Position numbers and translations under genes: made by a program. From assembly GCA_944390185.1 (NCBI GenBank), contig CALXPA010000001.1, positions 1 to 57,912 of the forward strand: DNA of 57,912 bases, given 5' to 3'. The notes beneath the pieces are model-generated. The model made no database searches. It worked only from the letters and a program-made list of their open reading frames with translations, and was not told the DNA's origin. Source of the DNA: an uncultured Alphaproteobacteria bacterium. GTDB taxonomy: Bacteria > Pseudomonadota > Alphaproteobacteria > Rs-D84. Shown in pieces: positions 50,856 through 57,912 of this stretch; positions within the stretch are counted from its first letter, which is position 1, and every line of letters begins with the position of its first letter.

Positions 50856-53800
50856 ATGAATTTGCTGAAAAAAACGGTTGGATTTATGGCGGTATTCTGC
50901 GTAATACCGGCGGCGATTGCGTTGACGGCACGCCCCAGTGTGGTCACCACGGTATCGACACGTTTGCCATCGATGGCGGCATATTTGAACGCGGTGACGA
51001 ACGGCACGGCGGCAACAACGGGCACGACGACGGCAAATTTATTGGACAATGCGGAATGCATCGACGCATACACCGATTGCCTAAGCCAGTCTGACGTTTG
51101 CGGTTCTGATTTCGAAGAATGCACGACCAGTGTTCTGTTTCATGCCCAAATGCCAAAGTGCCTTAGTGTACTGGGCCAGTGCAGTGCATCTGGGGTAAAC
51201 GCGCTGTTCGGGACATCGTCCACAACCGCCCTGTCAACAGTCAAGAGCACTAATGAATATGACGAGGTTACAGAATACACATACCCCACGGCGGGCAGTG
51301 TGCTGGGGCAAATGATTGATGGTGCGCGCATTGCAAATATGTATGATACATCAAATTGTGTTCGTCGTTATACAACGTGCTTGCAGGCATCTAATGTATG
51401 TGGTGCGGATTTTGAATTGTGCACAACAGATCGTGAATTTAAAAAACAGCGGGTGTATTGCGATTCCGTATTGGCGCGTTGCCAGTCAGATGGAAAAATA
51501 GAATTATTCGGTTCTACGAATATTAATGCTTCCCCAATAGGGGGGCGCATTGGTGAAATGATTGCCGATGGTGAGGCACTGGCGGCGGTGAACGCGGTGT
51601 CAACATGTTACCGTGTGGCGGACCAGTGTATATTGAACGCATGTGCGCAAAATCCGTACAAGTGCATCGCCGGTTCGTCCAGAACAGTCGCCATGTTGGC
51701 AGATGCAATCAAAAGTGCCGATCCTGTACTTAGTGATGAACAATTGCGCAACACATACGATACATTAACCAACTCTGAAATCGAGGGGTATATCAAGACG
51801 GCATGTTTTGACACAATTGGCGCCAATCAATATTGCTTTATGACTGCTAATGGTGATGTGCCCAGTCAGGCGGATTTATCGGACCCCATAGAACAAGAAT
51901 TGGTTTTCACAAATATATTTCAATCGCGCTGGAATGAATCTATGCGCAGCCAGCTGGACACCATAATGCAGGACTTTGACCAACAGGCAAAATCCGATTG
52001 TTCAGACACCATATCTGAATGCGTTATGCGTACGTGTGGTGGCGGTTCTGGTCCGGCATGTTACGCATTGGTATTCCGTGGCGATGGTGAAGACACGATT
52101 AATAAAGAAAGTGTGTATGGTGACTTAAAGTCAGGATGTGCGGCGATTGTGAATACAGATGCCAACTGTAAATATGCGGCCGCAAATACGGATTCTGTTG
52201 GCGGGTACGTGTACACATATAACAGCGAGGGGGCATTTGATAAACTGTTCCCCGAATATAATAGCAGTTCGTCCTCAGACGATCCTATTGGGGTTATTGC
52301 ATGGTTAAACGCGTCCCTGTCGACCAGTTATAATACTGCCGCACTTAACCAGATGAAGGTGAATTGTGAAAACGCGGCAAAAAGTTGTATCAAGACCATG
52401 TGTGGTAACGAATACACCAATTGCTATCGTAACCGTACAGATATGGCTTCAACGCTGACCAATACAGGTAATTCGGCGTTTGATGACAGTATGAACAGGG
52501 TTGGCGGTGTTCTGGATTATACGATTGTTTTGGGGCTGTGCATGGATTCGGTTAAAAATGCATCTGCGTGTGAAGAATATTTGGATGTAGAGGCTGCGAA
52601 AAATATGGATGCAGCGGAAGCGGAAACCGCACAATGGGGCGCATCGTCCGCCAGGGTGCATAGCAATTGGTTGGATGCAGGGACTTATAACTCTGGAATG
52701 ACCCAATTAACCGACGACGCTGGTAACTACGTCTGTCGGGCCGATGACGGCAGCCGGGGTCCGTGCAATCAAATGAATAATGAGACCCACCAGTATTATG
52801 ATGAACCGGTGTATGTCAGTCTGGATGAGGCCGCGCGTGACACGGCGGCCAAGAGTGTGTTTACGAACCTGTTGTTCGACATCGAAAAGGAAGCCCAGGC
52901 GATATACAATGCCAAGCTGACCCAGGAACAGAATATGTGCATGGCGTCGAACAGTGGCGGCATTATGGGCGCGGGGGGTATGGAATCTACGTTCGTATGG
53001 GCAAAATTGAACAACAACCGTGTCCCAGACAACTATACCATGGATGGATTGAAATCCAGCCAGTTCAAGGCCAGTAACGAATTGTACGGTTCGTTCTGTG
53101 CGGTGCGTGTAACGTTGCAGTCTGATGATGCGACCGTTCAAAATGCCTTGCGTGGCAAAGAATGGGCGACCACATACTTCGCAACGGGTGATACGTTCGC
53201 CTGCGGCAGCTGGATACCCCAGGGTCAGTTGAACCAATTGGCCGATGCTGCCTTCGCTGACAAGACGGAAAATCAAAAAACCTTGCGCACATGGCTGGGC
53301 GTGTTGGGTGGTCTGGGTGGCGCCGTGGGTGGTGCGTACCTGGGGGCCGGGATTGCGGATGGTTCTGTGTTCGGTAAACTGACCGGGCTGCAAAAGCAAG
53401 ACACAAAAACAACATTTAATGCAACGACAGTACAGAACACGATTACGAACTATTTGCAGGGTAGCATCGAGGCCTCAGAGAAGATCACTGATGACTATGA
53501 TGATATCAATCAATTGGAAGAGTGGATATCCAATGTGGACGCCGGTTGGAAAATGGTCAAAGATCAGCTGAGAAACGTCGCCAATATCGACAAGCAGATT
53601 GTCAATCTTGCCGACGGTGCGGTCGATGACTGGACCAAGGCCGTCAAAGAACAGCAAAAATGGCTGGAAAACCAGGAAACGTGTGATGCGATGGAGGAAG
53701 GGAAAAGGGAGAGGAAAAAATCCTGTGACGAAGAACGGCCAGATGTTCAGACGTTGATCGATGCGGCGGCCGATGCGGAAACACAACTAGGTAAGTTGTA

Positions 53801-54062
53801 TACTGCGGTTGACAATATCGATGGCGAGGTTAAGGAAAACCGGATCACCAGAACACAGGTGGGGTCGATAATCGGTGGGGTTGTTGGTGCCGGTGCAACG
53901 GCAACAATCGTCGCCCTGGCCGCACGCGATATCCAAGATGCCCAACTGGATGCCGAACAACAGGCCTGGTTGGACGAAATGGGCAGCCGTCTGAAATGTT
54001 ACGTCGGCACGACCGAGGCCGGCCAATACGGCGACATTATCAGCATCACGCTGGAACAATAG
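50856..54062 (+). CDS. Giant cysteine-rich exported protein 1
   Basis: This 1068-aa protein has a signal peptide (MNLLKKTVGFMAVFCVIPAAIA). Residues 60-560 contain at least five copies of a cysteine module, C-x6-C-x(4,6)-C-x(6,7)-C: CIDAYTDCLSQSDVCG at 68, CVRRYTTCLQASNVCG, CYRVADQCILNACAQNPYKC, CSDTISECVMRTCGGGSGPAC and CENAAKSCIKTMCGNEYTNC. The middle is helical. Near the C-terminus there are two Gly-rich hydrophobic segments (WLGVLGGLGGAVGGAYLGAG and TQVGSIIGGVVGAGATATIV), which could insert in membrane, flanked by coiled-coil-like stretches. The family is not known to me. GGAG precedes the ATG; a terminator follows. Confidence 0.7.
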   Translation: MNLLKKTVGFMAVFCVIPAAIALTARPSVVTTVSTRLPSMAAYLNAVTNGTAATTGTTTANLLDNAECIDAYTDCLSQSDVCGSDFEECTTSVLFHAQMPKCLSVLGQCSASGVNALFGTSSTTALSTVKSTNEYDEVTEYTYPTAGSVLGQMIDGARIANMYDTSNCVRRYTTCLQASNVCGADFELCTTDREFKKQRVYCDSVLARCQSDGKIELFGSTNINASPIGGRIGEMIADGEALAAVNAVSTCYRVADQCILNACAQNPYKCIAGSSRTVAMLADAIKSADPVLSDEQLRNTYDTLTNSEIEGYIKTACFDTIGANQYCFMTANGDVPSQADLSDPIEQELVFTNIFQSRWNESMRSQLDTIMQDFDQQAKSDCSDTISECVMRTCGGGSGPACYALVFRGDGEDTINKESVYGDLKSGCAAIVNTDANCKYAAANTDSVGGYVYTYNSEGAFDKLFPEYNSSSSSDDPIGVIAWLNASLSTSYNTAALNQMKVNCENAAKSCIKTMCGNEYTNCYRNRTDMASTLTNTGNSAFDDSMNRVGGVLDYTIVLGLCMDSVKNASACEEYLDVEAAKNMDAAEAETAQWGASSARVHSNWLDAGTYNSGMTQLTDDAGNYVCRADDGSRGPCNQMNNETHQYYDEPVYVSLDEAARDTAAKSVFTNLLFDIEKEAQAIYNAKLTQEQNMCMASNSGGIMGAGGMESTFVWAKLNNNRVPDNYTMDGLKSSQFKASNELYGSFCAVRVTLQSDDATVQNALRGKEWATTYFATGDTFACGSWIPQGQLNQLADAAFADKTENQKTLRTWLGVLGGLGGAVGGAYLGAGIADGSVFGKLTGLQKQDTKTTFNATTVQNTITNYLQGSIEASEKITDDYDDINQLEEWISNVDAGWKMVKDQLRNVANIDKQIVNLADGAVDDWTKAVKEQQKWLENQETCDAMEEGKRERKKSCDEERPDVQTLIDAAADAETQLGKLYTAVDNIDGEVKENRITRTQVGSIIGGVVGAGATATIVALAARDIQDAQLDAEQQAWLDEMGSRLKCYVGTTEAGQYGDIISITLEQ

Positions 54063-54082
54063 TTACAATTGTATGTCGTTTT

Positions 54083-54118
54083 ACCCCCATGGTCCTGGCA
54101 CTGTGGGGGTGTTTTTTT
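54083..54118 (+). terminator. Terminator of the first Cys-rich gene
   Basis: ACCCCCAT...GTGGGGGT stem and TTTTTTT. Confidence 0.9.
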
Positions 54119-54203
54119 GCCGGCCTGGATCGGACGCACCGCGCCGCCACGCAATACGATTTTTTTGCGTTGTTTTTGACTTTCCTGGGGTATGAAATTG
54201 TGA

Positions 54204-54209
54204 TATAAT
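54204..54209 (+). promoter_or_regulatory. -10 box of the second Cys-rich gene
   Basis: TATAAT ends 14 nt before the ATG; TTTCCT lies 17 nt further up. No Shine-Dalgarno fits in the short leader. Confidence 0.55.
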
Positions 54210-54223
54210 TAACACAATCGGGA

Positions 54224-57049
54224 ATGAAAAAATTACCGCTGTATTTTTATTTATTCGCAGTATTTGCGCCATTTGCGTGCGCATGGGGTGCGACTGCATC
54301 ACGCGCAATCCCCAGTTCTGTGTCGTCATCTGATACCACGGGCGTGTCGTCCCGGGGCGCCACGTCGACCCCTGGGCGCGCGGTCGCCAGTCGTACAACC
54401 ACGACCACCGCGGCCAGAAATATTGCATCTGCGACGACTGGTGCGGCCACGACATCATCATCTGGGGGTGCGGTTACGGCGCGTACGGCGGGTGCGACTG
54501 CGACTGGGGCATCGCGTACGGCGACAGATGCGGCCGGCACGGTTCGTGTTGGTTCGCGTGTTGTTGCGACGGATGCGGGTGCATCGTCATCGCGTGGAAC
54601 ATCGGCGGTTCGCACTGGGGGGACGGTATCGCGTTCGGCGGGTGCGGTTACGACATCGACGGCGCGTGACAGTCTGGATGCGGCGGTCAATACTGTTGGT
54701 CGCAATGCCCGGGTCCAGGCGGCCAGCATAAACAACAACCCAACAATACGTCGCGCGGGGTTAAGTCTGCGTCCATCCACGGCCGAGGTTGGCGGTCGCG
54801 CAACAATTGGCGGCACAGATATCCAGACTGGATCAAACATGTCCGACGAAATCAGTTCGGTATCGGCCCGGGCCAGCACTACATCCGGGACCCAGATTTC
54901 GACCGAAACGATTGCCGCCGCGCGCGAACGTCTGGAACTGACGGCAGAGTTAAATAATTCATGCCAACAGCAATATAATGATTGCATGGACCAATTTTGT
55001 GCGGTCGTAGACACTAATCAACAGCGTTGTTCATGTTCTGCGAACTTGTCGGACTATGCGGACGTAGAACGCGCGGTCACAGACGCAAACGCCCAATTGA
55101 ACGAGGTTGCCCAACGTATCCGCTATGTCGGCCTTAGCGAGGAAGAAATAGACGCCATCATGTCCGCGACCGAGGCAGAAGAGGCACTGACCGGCCGTGT
55201 CGACACGACCGAAACGCGCAATCTGCTGACCGAGATAGAAGATTTAATACTGGACCCGACGACCAGTTCGTCATACACGTCCAGCAATTCGACATTTGGC
55301 CTGAATTTAGATTTGGATTTGGACTTTACATCAACGAACACAGATTTATTCAGTCTGGACTTTTTAAACCCAACCAGCAGCAGTTTGTCGAACCTGCGCG
55401 GGACCCAGCTGTATAATGCCGCGCGAAATCGGTGCAGCACAATATTGGACGAGTGCGAAGCCGCCGGTGCCAACATAGACCAAATAACCGCGAACTATGA
55501 CCTGGCGATTGATCGCGACTGTATCGCGTACGAACAGGGATTAAGCAAGATGAACGACACACTGCGTTCAAATGTTCGCAGTGCGACGCTGATGCTGCAA
55601 CAGGCGCGTCTGGCGGTGATGCAGAATCAGAACACATATGATGCCAAGGGATGTATTGCGGCGCTGGACGAATGTATGCGCGATGACATGGTGTGCGGCG
55701 ACAATTATACCAAGTGTCTGGACCCGACCAAGCGCTATATCGACGAAAATGGCGACGTGGTCCTGGGTGAAAATATAACGCATATCATCCGTTTTATGGA
55801 TGGATACAACAACGCGCGGATTAATCAAGACTTTCTGCGTGCGGCGTATACAATGCCGATGACGTATGAAAAATGTTCGGCGGTTACCGATCCTGATGAT
55901 GCGTCGTCGGTTGGTAACAACGGCGCGTGTGTTGCTGGTTATCTGCTGAAAAAAATCGGAACCGGGCAAGAGGTAACGGACGAAGGCCTGTGCCGTGCAG
56001 TACTGGACAAGTGCCAAACATATACCTATGATGACAACGGTAACTATTTACCATACAACGATGTCGTTGTGAATTATATCCAGCGCGCGATGGTGAATAT
56101 CCAGGCGGCCCAGCGCCAGATAGTATCAGACTATGCGTCGAATTGTGTGTTGGATATCGCGAATTGCTATAACCAACAGGTGACCCAGGTGAATTCCTGG
56201 TCGTCCAGCGCCAGCGTGAACAGCGTGTATAACGTGATGCGTGGTGCCTGTCGTAATGTAGCGTTAACATGTGCGTACGCGGTATTCCAAAATGACCCTG
56301 AACTATGCGGCAGCAACAACAACACTTGTCTAGAAAACATCTCTGCTATGTTCTATCAATCCTTACTCTGCCCAGACAACTCTGTCTATGACCCTAATGC
56401 CCCTGATAACGCTTCTACCGCCGCCGGTTACGTTAACGGTAAATGCAAATGTATCGATGGTTTTACCCCAGCTAATGGACAATGTCTCGAACAATGCCAA
56501 GAAGTCGGTCAAATCAGAAATGCCTCCGGGGTCTGCCAATGCGATACTGCTAATGGGTGGATCCTCTCAGGCGATGATTGTGTGTGTAATTCCGCTATGG
56601 CATGGCAGGCATCCGAAGATGGCCTCTCTTGTGTCAAAAATTGCAGCCTGTTTAATAGGAAGAAAGAGGCGTGCGAAAACGCAGGGTGTTTTTATTCTAC
56701 TTTGGGTGGCATTTGTAGAGGAGAACTAGCTTCTGTCGAGGACCCCCTAAAGTGTTCGGCCACAGATAAAGACACATGCGAAGACCTGGTTGGTTGTAGT
56801 TGGAATGAAGAACAGGACAGATGTGAAGAGGGTCGAGTCGCGACAATTTGTTCGAAGTATGATAACGAAACCGCGTGCCTCGCCGCCGATTGCAGTTGGA
56901 CGGGCGACGAGTGTAGAGTGAACGCGGCAGTTGGCGGAGGGGAGCAAGTGCTTAACTGCAGCATATACTCTCAACCCATGTGCGAAATGATGACTGGTTG
57001 CAGGTGGAATGGCACGACATGCGTAACGTCCAGCGTTATAGTACAATAA
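54224..57049 (+). CDS. Giant cysteine-rich exported protein 2 with a C-terminal repeat domain
   Basis: This 941-aa protein has a signal peptide (cleaved near ACAWG). Residues about 22-235 are Ala/Thr/Ser/Arg-rich low complexity. Residues 245-700 hold the same cysteine module as the neighbour (CQQQYNDCMDQFC, CSTILDEC, CIAALDECMRDDMVCG, CRAVLDKC, CVLDIANC, CRNVALTC). From about 702 the codon use changes and EGF-like then tandem repeats appear. Four units read CSLFNRKKEACENAGC, CSATDKDTCEDLVGCSW, CSKYDNETACLAADCSW and CSIYSQPMCEMMTGCRW. I do not recognise the family; a surface or extracellular matrix-like role is a guess. Confidence 0.7.
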   Translation: MKKLPLYFYLFAVFAPFACAWGATASRAIPSSVSSSDTTGVSSRGATSTPGRAVASRTTTTTAARNIASATTGAATTSSSGGAVTARTAGATATGASRTATDAAGTVRVGSRVVATDAGASSSRGTSAVRTGGTVSRSAGAVTTSTARDSLDAAVNTVGRNARVQAASINNNPTIRRAGLSLRPSTAEVGGRATIGGTDIQTGSNMSDEISSVSARASTTSGTQISTETIAAARERLELTAELNNSCQQQYNDCMDQFCAVVDTNQQRCSCSANLSDYADVERAVTDANAQLNEVAQRIRYVGLSEEEIDAIMSATEAEEALTGRVDTTETRNLLTEIEDLILDPTTSSSYTSSNSTFGLNLDLDLDFTSTNTDLFSLDFLNPTSSSLSNLRGTQLYNAARNRCSTILDECEAAGANIDQITANYDLAIDRDCIAYEQGLSKMNDTLRSNVRSATLMLQQARLAVMQNQNTYDAKGCIAALDECMRDDMVCGDNYTKCLDPTKRYIDENGDVVLGENITHIIRFMDGYNNARINQDFLRAAYTMPMTYEKCSAVTDPDDASSVGNNGACVAGYLLKKIGTGQEVTDEGLCRAVLDKCQTYTYDDNGNYLPYNDVVVNYIQRAMVNIQAAQRQIVSDYASNCVLDIANCYNQQVTQVNSWSSSASVNSVYNVMRGACRNVALTCAYAVFQNDPELCGSNNNTCLENISAMFYQSLLCPDNSVYDPNAPDNASTAAGYVNGKCKCIDGFTPANGQCLEQCQEVGQIRNASGVCQCDTANGWILSGDDCVCNSAMAWQASEDGLSCVKNCSLFNRKKEACENAGCFYSTLGGICRGELASVEDPLKCSATDKDTCEDLVGCSWNEEQDRCEEGRVATICSKYDNETACLAADCSWTGDECRVNAAVGGGEQVLNCSIYSQPMCEMMTGCRWNGTTCVTSSVIVQ
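56330..57049 (+). other. C-terminal domain with shifted codon use and tandem C/W repeats
   Basis: Upstream of about 56330 leucine is mostly CTG and alanine GCG/GCC. Downstream, CTC, TTA, TCT and GCT become frequent, and from 56640 arginine is AGA/AGG (several cases) instead of CGN. EGF-like cysteine spacing (CKCIDGFTPANGQC, CQCDTANGW) is followed by four repeats ending in GC-x-W-type segments. Confidence 0.7.
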
Positions 57050-57133
57050 ATACACCCGTCATCCTTGGTGGTTCCAGCGTTCTTCTCTCTTTGTCATCCC
57101 GGGGCGCAGGGTGCCCGGCGTTCTCTCTTATTT

Positions 57134-57263
57134 GTCATCCCGTGGCTTGACCACGGGATCCAGGTGAATAGAGTCCTGTGCGTCAGCACAGACATTATTA
57201 TTTGTGTCGCTGCGCGACAGGTTAATTAACCTGGACCCCGGTGTCAAGCACCGGGGTGACAAG
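57134..57263. repeat. Composite REP unit, copy 1
   Basis: A string of three hairpins from GTCATCCCGTGGCTTGACCA to GGGGTGACAAG. It matches 57520-57650 with a few differences. Confidence 0.85.
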
Positions 57264-57420
57264 GATTTGCATTACCTTTCTTTTTCTTGAAAAAATACGA
57301 AATAAAAGAACTTAAGTGCATGTCATTCTAGAAATGGGGCGAAGTCTCTTTTTTGTGTCATCCCGTGGTACGATTCCCGGCGTTCTTCTTACTTGTCATC
57401 CCGCGACAGTGTTTTATATC

Positions 57421-57463
57421 GTCATCCCGGCGCAGGCCGGGATCCATTGCACCGCAGGTTTTA
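57421..57463. repeat. 43-bp REP repeat, copy 1
   Basis: GTCATCCCGGCGCAGGCCGG followed by GATCCATTGCACCGCAGG and TTTTA. Identical to 57768-57810. Confidence 0.9.
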
Positions 57464-57519
57464 CATCCGGTATTTGTCTTTGTCATCCCGTGGTACGATT
57501 CCCGGCGTTCTTCTTACTT

Positions 57520-57650
57520 GTCATCCCGGGGCTTGACCCCGGGATCCAGGTGAATTGGTGCCCTGTGCGCCAGCACAGACAATATTATTTGTGTCGCTGC
57601 GCGACAGGTTAACTAACCTGGGCCCCGGTGTCAAGCACCGGGGTGACAAG
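57520..57650. repeat. Composite REP unit, copy 2
   Basis: Second copy of the composite at 57134, period 386 bp. The flanking T-rich linker with AATAAAAGAACTTAAGT also recurs. Confidence 0.85.
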
Positions 57651-57767
57651 TTGGTTTATTGCTTTTCTTTTTCTTGAACAAAATGCAAAATAAAAGAACT
57701 TAAGTACTGGTCGTTCTTGGTGGTTCTGGTGTCTTCTCTTCTGTGTCACCCCGGTGTCCCGTCTGTC

Positions 57768-57810
57768 GTCATCCCGGCGCAGGCCGGGATCCATTGCACC
57801 GCAGGTTTTA
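57768..57810. repeat. 43-bp REP repeat, copy 2
   Basis: Same 43 bases as 57421-57463. Confidence 0.9.
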
Positions 57811-57912
57811 GTATTTGTCTTTTTTGTCATCCCGCGGCGCGGGGCCCCCGCAAAAACGAATGTTTTTGTGGGGTGCTGGTTGACCACAGTGCTCAGCGTT
57901 CTTCTTACTTGT

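Larger units (their letters stand above)
57050..57912. repeat. Cluster of REP-like palindromic repeats, no gene
   Basis: About 860 nt without a convincing gene. It is made of GTCATCCC...GGGATCC palindromes, CTGTGCGTCAGCACAG, TGTCGCTGCGCGACA and CCCCGGTGTCAAGCACCGGGG hairpins, joined by T-rich linkers. It begins one base after the stop of the second Cys-rich gene and continues beyond the window. Confidence 0.9.

Noticed and set aside
57050..57912. CRISPR array or coding genes in the terminal repeat region
   Set aside because: Repeats differ in length and spacing and are palindromic blocks, not evenly spaced direct repeats. Open frames here translate REP sequence, for example the VIPAQAGIH peptide common in REP regions.

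Overview
The window reads as a chromosomal segment of an alphaproteobacterium, probably a host-associated or gut lineage with a small genome. This is inferred from gene content (SspB-alpha beside recF, parABS with rsmG, a DUF4167-like protein, the YfgM-like/BamB pair, Lpt and Lpx envelope genes), not from any marker comparison. The standard code is used and base composition is moderate. Genes are packed tightly, with many 1-4 nt overlaps and clear sigma-70 type promoters. recF, parA, parB, rsmG and three parS-like sites suggest an origin-proximal location. I recognised no dnaA or oriC.

Layout. 1-4.6 kb: two tandem tRNA-Val(GAC)-like sequences, infC (with an ATT start), a divergent uracil-DNA glycosylase, pal, accC-accB, yidD-rnpA. 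4.7-8.3 kb: a solitary mreB, then a periplasmic adaptor and TolC-type outer membrane factor. 8.4-12.8 kb: tRNA-Cys, recF-sspB, parB-parA, rsmG and parS-like sites. 12.8-17.9 kb: a TPR protein, gpsA, pnp, ebfC. 17.9-19.6 kb: an RNA region with tRNA-Val(TAC), an interrupted tRNA-Asp and tRNA-Glu, in which tRNA 3' halves and their terminators are duplicated around palindrome-rich spacers. 18.7-21.8 kb: three lipoproteins. 21.8-26.8 kb (minus): lptF-lptD-surA-like-rlmN. 27-31 kb: nusA-infB. 31-38 kb: a short BamB-like protein and YfgM-like protein, rpoH overlapping an outer membrane barrel gene, a lone VirD4/TraG-type coupling ATPase, rsmE and an RsuA-family pseudouridine synthase. 38-44.8 kb: a TPR protein, fabZ, lpxD, skp-like, an OmpA lipoprotein, a type IV pilin-like gene, dnaX and a DUF4167-like gene. 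44.9-57 kb: three tandem large PilV-like pilin proteins, a zinc-ribbon membrane protein, a small secreted protein, rluD-family, and two very large cysteine-rich secreted proteins. 57.05 kb to the end: a non-coding cluster of REP-like palindromes.

How it fits together. Most of the window is housekeeping: translation initiation, rRNA modification, LPS and outer membrane assembly, and chromosome segregation. The accessory interest is at the cell surface, where prepilin-like adhesin candidates and two cysteine-rich exported proteins sharing one disulfide-type module lie in one region. The codon use of the last protein changes sharply near its C-terminus, which suggests an acquired repeat domain. 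The tRNA region is the most unusual DNA: at Val and Glu the same architecture recurs, with duplications starting exactly in the T-loop, as expected of site-specific recombination at tRNA genes. The units are too small to encode an integrase.
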